Shown here: positions 1 through 9,096 of the stretch, piece after piece
How the letters are laid out: every line of letters starts with the position of its first letter
Numbering within the stretch: the first letter of the stretch is position 1
NCBI RefSeq assembly: GCF_014641595.1
Contig: NZ_BMIA01000007.1
Coordinates: 62,001-126,000 of the forward strand
DNA from: Dyadobacter endophyticus
GTDB taxonomy: Bacteria; Bacteroidota; Bacteroidia; Cytophagales; Spirosomataceae
Reading direction: 5' to 3'
Length of the DNA stretch: 64,000 bases
The notes under the pieces: generated by a model
The model's database searches: none
What the model saw: the letters and a program-made list of their open reading frames with translations, nothing else
What the model was told of the DNA's origin: nothing
Translations under genes and position numbers: made by a program

Positions 1-362
1 ATCATCTCACACGCGGGTTGCTTCCCGGCATGATGGAGCTCAAAAAGGGCCATATCTTTACCATTTGCTCCACAGCCAGCATTATCGCCTACCCGAATGG
101 CGGCTCGTACTGCATTTCGAAGTTCGCATTGTACGGGATGACCAAGGTTTTGCGTGAAGAAATGAAGCCGTATAATGTGCGTGTAACGGCCATTCTCCCG
201 GGCGCGACGTACACCGATAGCTGGAAAGGCACCGATCTTCCGGAAGAGCGTTTCATGGATTCCAGGGACGTCGCCGAATCAATCTGGTCTGTCTATGCAT
301 TGTCTTCCAGGGCAGTTGTCGAAGAAATTTTGATCCGCCCGCAGCTGGGAGATTTGGATTAA
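1..362 (+). CDS. SDR family oxidoreductase, 3' fragment
   Basis: C-terminal part of a short-chain dehydrogenase/reductase; the gene enters from the left edge and the reading frame is already open at base 3. The visible part carries the Ser of the active-site strand (STAS) and the YxxxK catalytic pair (YCISK), followed by the typical segment in which the protein turns to NVRV and a PG motif after the active site. These residues bind NAD(P) and do proton transfer in the family. The coenzyme-binding GxxxGxG motif lies outside the window, so substrate and cofactor cannot be judged. The gene stops at TAA 360-362, 74 bases before a ROK kinase on the same strand. Confidence 0.85.
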   Translation, partial: HLTRGLLPGMMELKKGHIFTICSTASIIAYPNGGSYCISKFALYGMTKVLREEMKPYNVRVTAILPGATYTDSWKGTDLPEERFMDSRDVAESIWSVYALSSRAVVEEILIRPQLGDLD

Positions 363-436
363 TGAGTGAACAATAGAGCAATTTTACTAAATTGCCACAT
401 TTTTAAAATTATTTATTAAACCCATATTTTCATTTC

Positions 437-1345
437 ATGGAACAATACCTCGGTATAGACGTGGGCGGTACTAACGTAAAAATGGGGATCGTTGACGCTA
501 CGGATGGAAGGATCTCGAATTTTTACAGTCACGATACTGCCAGCTGGCGCAGCTCCGGGCATTTTATAGACAGACTAGGTGATGCAATTGCACTCCAACT
601 CGTTGAATATCCCGAAGTCAAAAAAGTAGGGATTGGTGTCCCGGGACTCATTTCCCGCGATAGGACCACGCTGATCGAAATCACGGCAATCCCCGAAATC
701 GACGGGATCACCATTGTTCCGGATTTGAAAGCAAGGTTCCCGCAGCATGATTTTTATCTGGAAAACGACGCGAATGCGGCGGCTTTGGGCGAATACTATT
801 TTGGCGAAGACAAACTTCCGGAAGACTATATTTTCGTAACCCTGGGCACAGGCATCGGCGGCGCGGCGATTATCGATAAAAAGGTATTCAAAGGCGGTGG
901 CGGTAATGCCATGGAGCCAGGCCACGTTCCCTCCAAAAACGGAAAGGTCCTCGAACGCAACATCGGTAAAAAAGAACTGCTGGATATGGCCAATGCCATG
1001 CGCGCGGCTTACACCGGCACTACCCAACTTCCTGCCGACGGCACTATTTCAACGACTGGCCTGGTAGCGGCTGCATCCGCAGGCGACGAACTTGCCAAAG
1101 ACGTTTTCCACGAAATGGGTTACCTGCTCGGTGAAGGCCTCGTGTCGATGATCCGTATCCTGGATATCACAACAATTTTGATCGGCGGTGGTATTTCTGC
1201 CTCATTTGAGTTTATTTTGCCGGCTATTAACGATCGTTTCAAGTACTGGCTGACGCCCTACTACCTGAAAACCGTTACTATCAAACGCGCAACGCTCGCT
1301 AACGACGCCGGACTGCTGGGAGCAGCTTCATTGTGTTTTGAATAA
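437..1345 (+). CDS. ROK family sugar kinase (glucokinase-like)
   Basis: 302-residue sugar kinase of the ROK family, probably phosphorylating glucose or a related hexose with ATP in the cytoplasm. The phosphate-binding DVGGTN loop is at residues 8-13, the catalytic END at 109-111, a second glycine loop GTGIGG at 137-142, and the ExGH sugar-binding motif at 160-163. Length is normal for the family. The cysteine cluster CxCGxxGCxE that binds zinc in many ROK proteins is absent: the segment after ExGH has no cysteine. That resembles the zinc-free subgroup. It stands alone between the SDR fragment and a GT2 gene. Substrate is inferred only. Confidence 0.88.
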   Translation: MEQYLGIDVGGTNVKMGIVDATDGRISNFYSHDTASWRSSGHFIDRLGDAIALQLVEYPEVKKVGIGVPGLISRDRTTLIEITAIPEIDGITIVPDLKARFPQHDFYLENDANAAALGEYYFGEDKLPEDYIFVTLGTGIGGAAIIDKKVFKGGGGNAMEPGHVPSKNGKVLERNIGKKELLDMANAMRAAYTGTTQLPADGTISTTGLVAAASAGDELAKDVFHEMGYLLGEGLVSMIRILDITTILIGGGISASFEFILPAINDRFKYWLTPYYLKTVTIKRATLANDAGLLGAASLCFE

Positions 1346-1405
1346 CAAATAACCCCGAAACAATAAAGATTCACTCTTAAACAGTCACACTCTTATTTTT
1401 CCCTG

Positions 1406-2116
1406 ATGAAATTATCGGTTATCGTTCCTGCTTACAATGAAGAAAAGACAATCCGAAATGTGCTGGATAAACTCAAATCCGTTGACCTGATAGGCAATTT
1501 TCAGAAGGAGATCGTAATCGTGAATGACTGTTCTGCCGACAATACGGAGGCGGTTGCCAAAAGATTTATAGAAGAGAATCCCGAGCTGGAAGTGGCTTAC
1601 TTCCGGCATGAATATAACCAGGGGAAAGGGGCCGCATTGCATACGGGTATACGCCGTGCAACGGGCGACTACATTATCGTTCAGGATGCCGATCTTGAAT
1701 ACGACCCCCAGGAATTCAATATATTGCTAAAACCGGTTATCGAAGGATATGCGGATGTGGTGTATGGCTCCCGCTTCATGGGTGGAAGACCGCACCGCAT
1801 CCTTTTTTTCTGGCACACGATAGGAAACAAGTTCCTGACGTTCCTGAGCAACATGTTTACCAACCTCAACCTGACGGATATGGAAACATGCTACAAGCTC
1901 TTCCGCGCCGACATTCTCAAAAACCTCAAACTGGTAGAAAACCGCTTCGGCTTCGAGCCCGAGGTGACAGCCAAAATCTCCAAAGTACCAAAAATCCGCA
2001 TTTACGAAGTCGGCGTCTCCTACTACGGCCGCACTTACGAAGAAGGCAAGAAAATCAACTGGAAAGATGGTTTTCGCGCGCTGTACTGCATTGTACGCTA
2101 CGGACTGGGCAGCTGA
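1406..2116 (+). CDS. glycosyltransferase family 2 (polyprenyl-phosphate sugar transferase-like)
   Basis: 236-residue GT-A fold glycosyltransferase. It opens directly with the family 2 strand (SVIVPAYNEE, residues 4-13), has the QDADLEYD metal/nucleotide site at 93-100, and a GSRFMGG segment typical of dolichyl/polyprenyl-phosphate mannosyl- or glucosyltransferases. No transmembrane helices follow the catalytic domain, so it resembles the single-domain DPM1-like enzymes that make lipid-linked sugars at the inner face of the membrane. Such lipid-linked sugars are the donors for GT-C enzymes; one candidate GT-C protein lies about 2.2 kb downstream on the other strand. The exact donor sugar is unknown. 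Confidence 0.88.
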   Translation: MKLSVIVPAYNEEKTIRNVLDKLKSVDLIGNFQKEIVIVNDCSADNTEAVAKRFIEENPELEVAYFRHEYNQGKGAALHTGIRRATGDYIIVQDADLEYDPQEFNILLKPVIEGYADVVYGSRFMGGRPHRILFFWHTIGNKFLTFLSNMFTNLNLTDMETCYKLFRADILKNLKLVENRFGFEPEVTAKISKVPKIRIYEVGVSYYGRTYEEGKKINWKDGFRALYCIVRYGLGS

Positions 2117-2176
2117 TCGTCCGTAAGTAAAAACCCTCTACATAGTGCCGCAGCTCGCCGGAGGTCCCCGACATAC

Positions 2177-4222
2177 CTAACGTTTGATAAACTGCTGGGC
2201 AGTCCGCACGCCATCCTGGTTTTCAAAATTCAGCAGGTATGTGCCGGTTGGCCAGTTGGCGACATTGATTTCTTCACCTTTGGAGGCTTTCAGGGCTTTT
2301 CGGTGCAGGATCTGCCCTTTCGCATTCAAGACGGCCATGGTACCCGTAGCCGCATTCTTGAACTCGACCCGCAACACGCGATCGGTGGGGTTCGGGAACA
2401 GTTGCCAGAGCATGTTCCTGGCACCGATTTCGTTGCCGAGAATTGGGCTGAGGTCAACGGTTACGGTTGCGTAGCCCGACTGTGAAATGTCGTTGAATGC
2501 CTGAATCCGGTAAGTATAGGTCGCATTCAGTTGGATATCGCGGTCTTCAAAGGATAGCGACTGCCCGTCGAGTTGTTTTACTACCTCGTAAGGAGCAGAT
2601 TCTGATTTTTCGCGTTGCAGCACGTAGCTGGTGGCGGTTTCTACCGCAGGCCAGGTCAGTATCACCGAATTATAGGTACGGTTGGCCGAGAGTTTTACAC
2701 TGGGCAGCAGCACGCCGATCCCTACTTTATCAAAAGAAAATGCGCCCAGCCCACGCTTGTTCAACAGATAAGGCCCCGCGTAAATGCCAATATTTTGTTC
2801 AAATGGCCATTGCAATGGGAGGTTATCTGGATAAAACGTGGGTAAGTAGCTCAACTTTGTTGCATTGGACGGCTCTTTGAGCGTCAACGTAACTTGGTTG
2901 CCTGCCGCCTTTCCGGCCGAGAAAGCAGCTTTCTTTTCGTCGCCGTCGAGGAAAAAGAAGTTTTTCAGGCTCAACACCAGCGGCTTTCCATCCTGCCCTT
3001 TGATGGTTGAATCGGCGGGCCATTTCAGCTCCTGGCCTTCTTCAAAGACCAGTGTAATCTCCTTTTTCTCCGCATTGGTATAAAATGCTTTTTTGATATC
3101 CGGGCTCCTGACATTGTCCGAATCCTTCGACCCGTAAACGCGGGGCGCAAAGAAGCGGTACATCCGGCGGCCAAATTCTTCGTAACCCGACCTGTGATAA
3201 TGCACGCCGTCATAATCGGGTGTTCCGATAGCTGCAAAATGATCTGTTTTGGGATAGATGTATTTAGTTCTCCTCAGAAAATCACGCACTGAGCCTCCTA
3301 CCGGGTTCGGATTGTCGTTTCTGAGAATAATCAGATTCGATTGTACAACTACAAATTGTTCGACCTGAGGATAGTCACGTACCCAAAATTTCTGCAACTG
3401 GTCGTACTCGGTGGCATAGTTAGGGATGTTTTCGAACACCTCCTGTTCACCGTGCATCCAGATGAACGCCCTGATACGGGAAGGGCTGGCAACGTTCACC
3501 CTTTTACGCAAACTGCCGTAAAGTGAGCTAATGCTCGAAGAGTCGTTGGAGCGGCGGCTATTCAGAAATTCGGTCAGTTTTGCCCCGGGTAACGATCCAT
3601 TGATCACACAGGTAGGAATGCTATCGCGCTCCAAAATCTCCTTCTGCATTTCAAGGCCCCAGGCGCCTACGTAGGTCCACGACCACGCGGCGACAGTCCA
3701 AAGGGTGTCGCCAGGTAAAATAGCCGGGGTCTGATCGGGCGTGCGGGCAATGGTACGCGCATATTTGCTTGACCACGCGCCAAAAACAGTAGCGGCCGCA
3801 TTAGACTGTCCACTGATCACATAAAAATCTCCCCCCACAAGCTCGTTGCGCCGCACGATCAGTGCGGAATCTGTTGCATGACAGGCATATACTTCCACGG
3901 AGTAATCCGCCATTTCCGCCTTGATCTTGGGCTTCATCGAGAATGTACCGGTCGTCTTTCCCCCGTAGTTGATCGCCGACTTCTGGTATCCGACCCGTAC
4001 ATTGTTCCTGAACGTAACCACCGACATATGGTCCCACCCCGCCAGCTCGATGACACCGGAAATAGGTACCTCGGCCAGATTATCGTCGGCACGCGCATAC
4101 AATTGCATATCGCGCGGCAGCTTATCGAAAACCACGGAAAAAAAACGCTGTGCAATGGCACTACCTGTTGTACAACAGAAAAGAAAGGAAAGCAGGAAAA
4201 GTTTTGAGTGTGTAAAGTTCAT
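2177..4222 (-). CDS. secreted SGNH/sialate O-acetylesterase-like protein with T9SS sorting domain
   Basis: 681-residue exported carbohydrate esterase candidate. The start at 4222 was chosen because the protein then begins with a normal signal peptide ending SAIAQ; the frame is open 18 codons further. SGQSN (residues 137-141) is the nucleophile block of the sialate O-acetylesterase type SGNH hydrolases, WMHGEQE matches the later WxxGE block, and DGVHYHRSG is the catalytic Asp/His block. A fibronectin-type III-like segment follows the catalytic part. The last ~75 residues (LFPNPT ... GTYLL ... FIKR) are a type A C-terminal sorting domain that directs proteins through the type IX secretion system to the cell surface. 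The likely role is deacetylation of extracellular glycans; the substrate is not visible. Confidence 0.85.
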   Translation of the reverse strand: MNFTHSKLFLLSFLFCCTTGSAIAQRFFSVVFDKLPRDMQLYARADDNLAEVPISGVIELAGWDHMSVVTFRNNVRVGYQKSAINYGGKTTGTFSMKPKIKAEMADYSVEVYACHATDSALIVRRNELVGGDFYVISGQSNAAATVFGAWSSKYARTIARTPDQTPAILPGDTLWTVAAWSWTYVGAWGLEMQKEILERDSIPTCVINGSLPGAKLTEFLNSRRSNDSSSISSLYGSLRKRVNVASPSRIRAFIWMHGEQEVFENIPNYATEYDQLQKFWVRDYPQVEQFVVVQSNLIILRNDNPNPVGGSVRDFLRRTKYIYPKTDHFAAIGTPDYDGVHYHRSGYEEFGRRMYRFFAPRVYGSKDSDNVRSPDIKKAFYTNAEKKEITLVFEEGQELKWPADSTIKGQDGKPLVLSLKNFFFLDGDEKKAAFSAGKAAGNQVTLTLKEPSNATKLSYLPTFYPDNLPLQWPFEQNIGIYAGPYLLNKRGLGAFSFDKVGIGVLLPSVKLSANRTYNSVILTWPAVETATSYVLQREKSESAPYEVVKQLDGQSLSFEDRDIQLNATYTYRIQAFNDISQSGYATVTVDLSPILGNEIGARNMLWQLFPNPTDRVLRVEFKNAATGTMAVLNAKGQILHRKALKASKGEEINVANWPTGTYLLNFENQDGVRTAQQFIKR

Positions 4223-4322
4223 TTCATTAAGACGCTGTTTCTGATGGCTACTGGGAATACTTCGCCCCGGAATCAATGACAGTAGGCGAATGGCACATCG
4301 ATGCCCGGTTATAAATATATCT

Positions 4323-5555
4323 TTAATATTTTACATTTAATGTCTCCGGTTTGTTTTCGGTACGTGACGCGGCGGGCAGCCAATATTCGTCATACATAGC
4401 CAGGAACCATAATACCATGATCATCGGCAGGGAATATTTATCCCACGATAGCTGTGCCTTACCCAGCAGCAGGATATTCAGCAGAAAAACCCACGTCGCA
4501 AGGGTGAACCGCGGAGATATGAAACGGACGAGCGTAACGAGCATCAGCAACCCGAAAATCAGTTGTTTCAGTAATCCGCTGATACCTGTCTTCATCAACA
4601 ATTCATCCACATAACCCAGGTATGGCCATGTGAAATAGGGATTATAAGCCTGTTTGGCAGGAAAAAAGGCGACAATCACGGCAATTACCGCCAGAAAACC
4701 GGCGAACATGATCGGATGCTTGCGCGGATATTCTAAAAAGTGTGAAAAACGGCGCGTCACCAATGTTTCAGGAATAATATAATACACCGCCACCACCGCA
4801 GAGGCGTACATTAAATAGCCGAAATTATAGTTTACCAGTTTATCCGAATCATAATGCTGGTTGGCCATGACCGAGGCGGGCGCAGGTCCGTGCCAGATTA
4901 CCACCCAGGGGACAATGGCCAGAACCGCCAGCGCGTACCAGACCCAACCCGGATCGGAGAACACGCTTTTCACCAAAATCACAGGATTAGTACTCCATTT
5001 TACATTTTTGAACACCTCGTACGCCAGAATAGCCGCAGGAAATGCCAGCATGTATTGCCGGCAACAAACAGCTGCCGCCAGCGACAGGAAGCCCACCCAA
5101 TGCCATTTACGCAAATAGGCGATCACACCGCCGAGCGTGAATACCATCGCGAAAATATCGGTGTAATAGTAAACGCTGATGAGGTAATAGTTCGGAAAAA
5201 TCAATAAACCGCCCAGGCAGAGCCAGAAACGCTTCGTGCGTTCGGGGCTGAACCAAACAAAGAGCATTAGCAATGCAAAACTCGTGAAAGCCGTCAGCAG
5301 GCGGAGATTTTGAATATCCTTTCCGAAAACCCGCAGCACCCAGCCGCCTAGAATGAAAGGGATGGGCGTATTCAGCTCGTTGTAGGTTTGGAGTAAATGC
5401 AGCGAGGGAACCGGTTCGGTACTGAACAGCACTGCCGTGGGCAGGTAATGGTGTTCGTCCTGGTACGGGTCCACGGTAAACCGCTCTTTCAGAAAAAAAA
5501 CAATGACAAATATTGCGAGCAGGGCAAATGAGGTGTATAACTTTTTGCGGTGCAT
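4323..5555 (-). CDS. polytopic membrane protein, GT-C glycosyltransferase-like
   Basis: 410-residue integral membrane protein with about ten hydrophobic segments. The start at 5555 is preferred because it is the last Met before the first transmembrane helix and lies 4 bases after the murB stop; the longer frame would run back through murB. Directly after the first helix is a loop with DPYQDEHHYLP (residues 29-39), an acidic motif in the position where GT-C enzymes using lipid-linked sugars keep their catalytic Asp/Glu; it recalls the DEIFH loop of ALG10-type transferases. Function as a glycosyltransferase is inference from this loop and topology. It is probably co-transcribed with murB. Confidence 0.6.
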   Translation of the reverse strand: MHRKKLYTSFALLAIFVIVFFLKERFTVDPYQDEHHYLPTAVLFSTEPVPSLHLLQTYNELNTPIPFILGGWVLRVFGKDIQNLRLLTAFTSFALLMLFVWFSPERTKRFWLCLGGLLIFPNYYLISVYYYTDIFAMVFTLGGVIAYLRKWHWVGFLSLAAAVCCRQYMLAFPAAILAYEVFKNVKWSTNPVILVKSVFSDPGWVWYALAVLAIVPWVVIWHGPAPASVMANQHYDSDKLVNYNFGYLMYASAVVAVYYIIPETLVTRRFSHFLEYPRKHPIMFAGFLAVIAVIVAFFPAKQAYNPYFTWPYLGYVDELLMKTGISGLLKQLIFGLLMLVTLVRFISPRFTLATWVFLLNILLLGKAQLSWDKYSLPMIMVLWFLAMYDEYWLPAASRTENKPETLNVKY

Positions 5556-5559
5556 GGTT

Positions 5560-6576
5560 CTAAATAAAATTGACTTCTGCGTTGAGCCGGATCCCGAACT
5601 TCCCGGCCACGGATTCCTGAATTTTTTCTGATAATGCTTTGATCTGCGCCCCCGTACCGCCACCATAATTGACGAGCACCAGCGCCTGGCGCGCATGGAC
5701 GCCAATCTCGCCCTCGCGGTAACCCTTCCAGCCCGCCCTTTCGATCAGCCAGCCGGCCGGCACTTTCACCGTTTCGGCATCCACCGGATAACCGGGTACT
5801 TCCGGAAAGGTTTCCCGCAAACGTGTAAACTGAGCAACCGGTATTTCAGGGTTTTTGAAAAAACTTCCCGCATTCCCAATTTCAGCAGGGTCGGGCAGCT
5901 TGCTGCGGCGGATTTGCATGATAGCCTCACTAACGTCGCGGATCGTCGGATTTTCAGCGCCCATTTCCTGCAATGTCTTCTGGACATCTCCATAAGCAGC
6001 ATTCAAAATAGGTTTCTTGCTAAGCTTAAAAGTGGCGCCCGTGATCACATATTTGTGCTTCAATGCTTTTTTGAACACACTCTCGCGATACCCAAATTCA
6101 CATTCTGAATTATTGAAAATGCGTTTTTTGCCATTTTCAATATCGACAGCCTCTACCGACTCGATCACACTTTTAATCTCCACACCATACGCCCCAATAT
6201 TCTGCATCGGTGCCGCGCCCACCGTTCCGGGAATGAGCGAAAGGTTTTCCACACCGCCATAGCCTTTACCGACACAATGCATCACGAAATCGTGCCAAAC
6301 CTCGCCCGCACCCACTTCGAGCACGACCGTTGCCTCATTTTCTTCAACTATCGAAATACCTTTCATAGCGGGATGGATCACGAGTGCTTCGATGTCCTTT
6401 GTGAGTAAAATATTACTGCCTCCGCCGAGAATGAATTTCGGCGTTTCCTTCCATTCAGGATCACGCAAAACGGCTATTAACTCGTCGACGGACTGCACAT
6501 TTACGAAATACCTGGCATCGGCATCGAGCCCGAATGTATTGAGATGACGAAGTGAAACGTTGGATTGTATTAGCAT
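5560..6576 (-). CDS. murB: UDP-N-acetylenolpyruvoylglucosamine reductase
   Basis: 338-residue MurB. It reduces the enolpyruvyl group of UDP-GlcNAc-enolpyruvate with NADPH and FAD to give UDP-MurNAc, the second committed step of peptidoglycan synthesis in the cytoplasm. The FAD-binding segment has ILGGGSN (around residues 49-55) and LSLIPGTVGAAP; the catalytic serine is in GNAGSFFKNP, and the C-terminal catalytic Glu is in AEVNF. The Tyr-containing FGYRES loop and length indicate the type I (E. coli-like) class. It reads divergently from the SPOR lipoprotein gene and runs directly into a membrane protein gene, with a 4-base gap. Confidence 0.96.
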   Translation of the reverse strand: MLIQSNVSLRHLNTFGLDADARYFVNVQSVDELIAVLRDPEWKETPKFILGGGSNILLTKDIEALVIHPAMKGISIVEENEATVVLEVGAGEVWHDFVMHCVGKGYGGVENLSLIPGTVGAAPMQNIGAYGVEIKSVIESVEAVDIENGKKRIFNNSECEFGYRESVFKKALKHKYVITGATFKLSKKPILNAAYGDVQKTLQEMGAENPTIRDVSEAIMQIRRSKLPDPAEIGNAGSFFKNPEIPVAQFTRLRETFPEVPGYPVDAETVKVPAGWLIERAGWKGYREGEIGVHARQALVLVNYGGGTGAQIKALSEKIQESVAGKFGIRLNAEVNFI

Positions 6577-6687
6577 TGAAATCGGGAATAAACCGGGTAA
6601 AGTTAGGTATTACATTCAAAATTAAGTGGTATGGTGATTCATCCAATTTTGATTAAGTTTGTGGGCTCAGTTACAATGGTTCAGGAT

Positions 6688-7254
6688 ATGACGCTAAAAA
6701 AGAAATTTTTATGGGCTCTGCATCTTGGTATCATTTTGATTTCGGGTTGTGCCAAAAAGTCGGTAGTGAGCTCCGGTTCCGAGTACAAGGAAGATCTTTC
6801 GGCGGTCCGGCCACGCTATGAATACACAGAACCCGCCGTCGTGACCCGTGCAGAACCGGCGACACCCGCTAAGAACAGCAACGTTCCGAAAGCCGATGTA
6901 GATAAGCCGTTGTATGTCAACAAAAAACTGGAATCCGTGCTGGATACGCTGTCGAAGCAAAACAAGTCCATCCGCTACATCAATGGTTTCAGGATCCAGA
7001 TTTACGTAGGAAATGTGAGGCAGGAAGCAGATGGTGCGAAGTCCTATGTTTACCAGGCTTTCCCGGATTTGAACCCTTACGTTTCGTACACCCAGCCGAC
7101 CTACCGAGTGAAAGTGGGCGATTTCATGTACCGGAGCGACGCAGAGCAATACCTCGACCTGATCCGCGAACAATATGCGTCCGCGGTAATCCTTGCCGAC
7201 AGGGTGGACATCAAACGAAGCCTGATGGTTAGCCCGGCTTCGGACCACAATTAA
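6688..7254 (+). CDS. SPOR-domain lipoprotein
   Basis: 188-residue envelope lipoprotein. From the chosen ATG at 6688 the protein has a short basic start, a hydrophobic stretch and a lipobox ending ISGC; in-frame ATGs at 6631 and 6676 would give untypical longer leaders. After a Pro/Ala-rich linker, roughly the last 85 residues (from NGFRIQIYVG to the C-terminus) form a SPOR fold, a domain that binds glycan strands lacking stem peptides at division sites and other remodelling sites. It is transcribed divergently from murB, which fits an envelope role. No specific partner can be named. Confidence 0.78.
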   Translation: MTLKKKFLWALHLGIILISGCAKKSVVSSGSEYKEDLSAVRPRYEYTEPAVVTRAEPATPAKNSNVPKADVDKPLYVNKKLESVLDTLSKQNKSIRYINGFRIQIYVGNVRQEADGAKSYVYQAFPDLNPYVSYTQPTYRVKVGDFMYRSDAEQYLDLIREQYASAVILADRVDIKRSLMVSPASDHN

Positions 7255-7308
7255 TGTAATTACTTTTTAACCGGATAACTTTATCCACATATACATACTA
7301 CCAACAGA

Positions 7309-8421
7309 ATGAAGAAAGCGCTAATTACAGGGATCACCGGCCAGGATGGTGCCTATTTGGCCGAGCTCCTTTTGAGCAAGGGATATGAAGTGCATGGTAT
7401 CAAACGCCGCAGTTCGTTGTTCAATACCCAGCGGATCGACCATATTTACGAGGACCCGCACGAGAAAAACGTGCGCTTTCACCTTCACTACGGCGATCTG
7501 AGCGATTCTACGAACATTATCCGCATCATCCAGGAAGTTCAGCCGGATGAAATATATAACCTCGGAGCAATGTCTCACGTGCAGGTAAGTTTCGAGGAAC
7601 CGGAATACACTGCCAATGTCGACGGTATCGGTACGCTCCGTATCCTGGAAGCAGTACGTTTGCTGGGATTGACCAAAAAAACCAAAATCTACCAGGCTTC
7701 CACTTCCGAACTGTATGGTTTGGTGCAGGAAGTGCCGCAGTCGGAGCGCACGCCGTTCTATCCGCGCTCGCCTTACGCAGTTGCGAAGCTGTACGGTTAC
7801 TGGATCACCGTCAACTATCGCGAGGCATATAATATGTTCGCGGTGAATGGTATCCTTTTCAACCACGAGTCGCCATTGCGTGGCGAAACTTTCGTGACGC
7901 GCAAGATCACCCGCGCGGTTGCACGTATCGCATTGGGCTTGCAGGACAAAGTGTACCTGGGTAACCTCGACGCGCAACGCGACTGGGGCCATGCCAAAGA
8001 CTTCGTGGAAGCGATGTGGCTTATCCTACAACAAGACACAGCCGAAGATTTCGTGATCGCAACAGGCGTCACCACGCGTATCCGCGAGTTCGTGCGCATG
8101 GCATTTGCGGAAGTTGGCATCGAAGTCGAGTTCAGCGGTGAAGGCGTCGACGAAATCGCGAAAGTGGCTAAATGCAACAATCCTGATTTCAAGATAGAAA
8201 TCGGCAAAGAAGTAGTGGCTGTCGATCCGCGCTATTTCCGTCCAACCGAAGTGGAATTGCTCATCGGCGATCCTACGAAATCAATGGAAAAATTGGGCTG
8301 GAAACCGAAATACGATCTGAAAGCGCTGGTGAACGACATGGTTACGGCCGACGTCCAACTGTTCCGCAAGGACCGTTTGCTCGAAAGCAGCGGCCACCGC
8401 GTTCCCAACTACTACGAATAA
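7309..8421 (+). CDS. gmd: GDP-mannose 4,6-dehydratase
   Basis: 370-residue extended SDR enzyme converting GDP-mannose to GDP-4-keto-6-deoxymannose, the branch point to GDP-fucose, GDP-rhamnose and related sugars. The N-terminal GITGQDGAYL (residues 8-17) is the Gmd-specific NADP-binding loop; KRRSS follows as in the family. The active-site Thr/Ser/Glu are in ASTSELYG and the YxxxK pair in SPYAVAKLY; NHESPLRGETFVTRKI is also typical. Length is usual. No GDP-fucose synthase is next to it; the gene is alone and closed by a strong terminator at 8440-8474. Confidence 0.97.
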   Translation: MKKALITGITGQDGAYLAELLLSKGYEVHGIKRRSSLFNTQRIDHIYEDPHEKNVRFHLHYGDLSDSTNIIRIIQEVQPDEIYNLGAMSHVQVSFEEPEYTANVDGIGTLRILEAVRLLGLTKKTKIYQASTSELYGLVQEVPQSERTPFYPRSPYAVAKLYGYWITVNYREAYNMFAVNGILFNHESPLRGETFVTRKITRAVARIALGLQDKVYLGNLDAQRDWGHAKDFVEAMWLILQQDTAEDFVIATGVTTRIREFVRMAFAEVGIEVEFSGEGVDEIAKVAKCNNPDFKIEIGKEVVAVDPRYFRPTEVELLIGDPTKSMEKLGWKPKYDLKALVNDMVTADVQLFRKDRLLESSGHRVPNYYE

Positions 8422-8439
8422 GATTTTCACAAAATATAA

Positions 8440-8474
8440 AAACCCCGCAGAGGCATTCTGCGGGGTTTCTTTTT
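8440..8474. terminator. bidirectional intrinsic terminator between gmd and the thioredoxin-like gene
   Basis: Perfect 11-bp inverted repeat AAACCCCGCAG / CTGCGGGGTTT (8440-8450 and 8458-8468) with a 7-base loop, followed by a T-run on the plus strand. On the minus strand the A-rich left flank gives a weaker T-run, so it can serve both convergent genes. Confidence 0.9.
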
Positions 8475-8486
8475 TATACTAATAAT

Positions 8487-8942
8487 TTAAATAGCAGGGC
8501 CCTTTTGTACGGATTTGGCCGCTTTGATCAAGTCCTGAGGTTGCTGATAGCCCAGAAGCTGCTTCACCACCTTGCCTTTGCCATTGATAAAAAACAGGGT
8601 CGGGTAACCTTCGATCGGATACTTCCTCGCGAGCGCGGGTCCTTCACCGGCTTCCATATCGATTTTTACATTGATAAAATTTCCGTTGAAAACCCCGGCC
8701 ACGTCCTCACGTGTGAAAACGTTTTTTTGCAACTGCTTGCAAGGCCCGCACCAGGTCGTGTAAGCGTCCAGAAAGATCAGTTTGTTCTCTTTTTTAGCTT
8801 TTTTAAGTAGGGAAGACCATGATCCTTCGGTGAACTGGATGCCCTTTTCGGCCGCCTTTTTATCTCCTTCCCCGGCCATTGCCACGGACATGGTCAGCAT
8901 CAGCGCCACGATCGCGAACCCGAGATTTTTAAGATTTTTCAT
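8487..8942 (-). CDS. exported thioredoxin-like protein
   Basis: 151-residue thioredoxin-fold protein with an N-terminal signal peptide ending near AMAGEG. The redox motif WCGPCK is at residues 64-69 and the cis-Pro is in GYPTLFF; GKVVKQLLGYQ closes the fold. It likely acts on disulfides in the periplasm; electron donor and clients are unknown. Length is usual for single-domain DUF255/thioredoxin_7-like exported proteins of Bacteroidetes. Convergent with gmd and divergent from engB. Confidence 0.9.
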   Translation of the reverse strand: MKNLKNLGFAIVALMLTMSVAMAGEGDKKAAEKGIQFTEGSWSSLLKKAKKENKLIFLDAYTTWCGPCKQLQKNVFTREDVAGVFNGNFINVKIDMEAGEGPALARKYPIEGYPTLFFINGKGKVVKQLLGYQQPQDLIKAAKSVQKGPAI

Positions 8943-8978
8943 TTTTTAAATATGATTTTTGATTTCAGTATTCCACAA

Positions 8979-9009
8979 CGAAAATACGCCTTTGTTTTAT
9001 TTTACACAA
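8979..9009 (-). promoter_or_regulatory. possible promoter of the thioredoxin-like gene
   Basis: On the minus strand TATTTTCG (8986-8979) fits the Bacteroidetes -7 element TAnnTTTG with one change, and TTG lies 20 bases upstream (9009-9007). It is 37 bases before the start codon. Inferred from pattern only. Confidence 0.35.
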
Positions 9010-9096
9010 TTGTGGGCTGCAAGGCTATCTCGCACCTTTTGCGGATAAGAATCTCAAAAAAGGGTAACTTCGCAACTTTATTAACGCCAGAAAACC

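Noticed and set aside
575..1027. 150-codon minus-strand frame inside the ROK kinase gene
   Set aside because: Shadow of a gene with complete catalytic motifs; the translation shows no family pattern.
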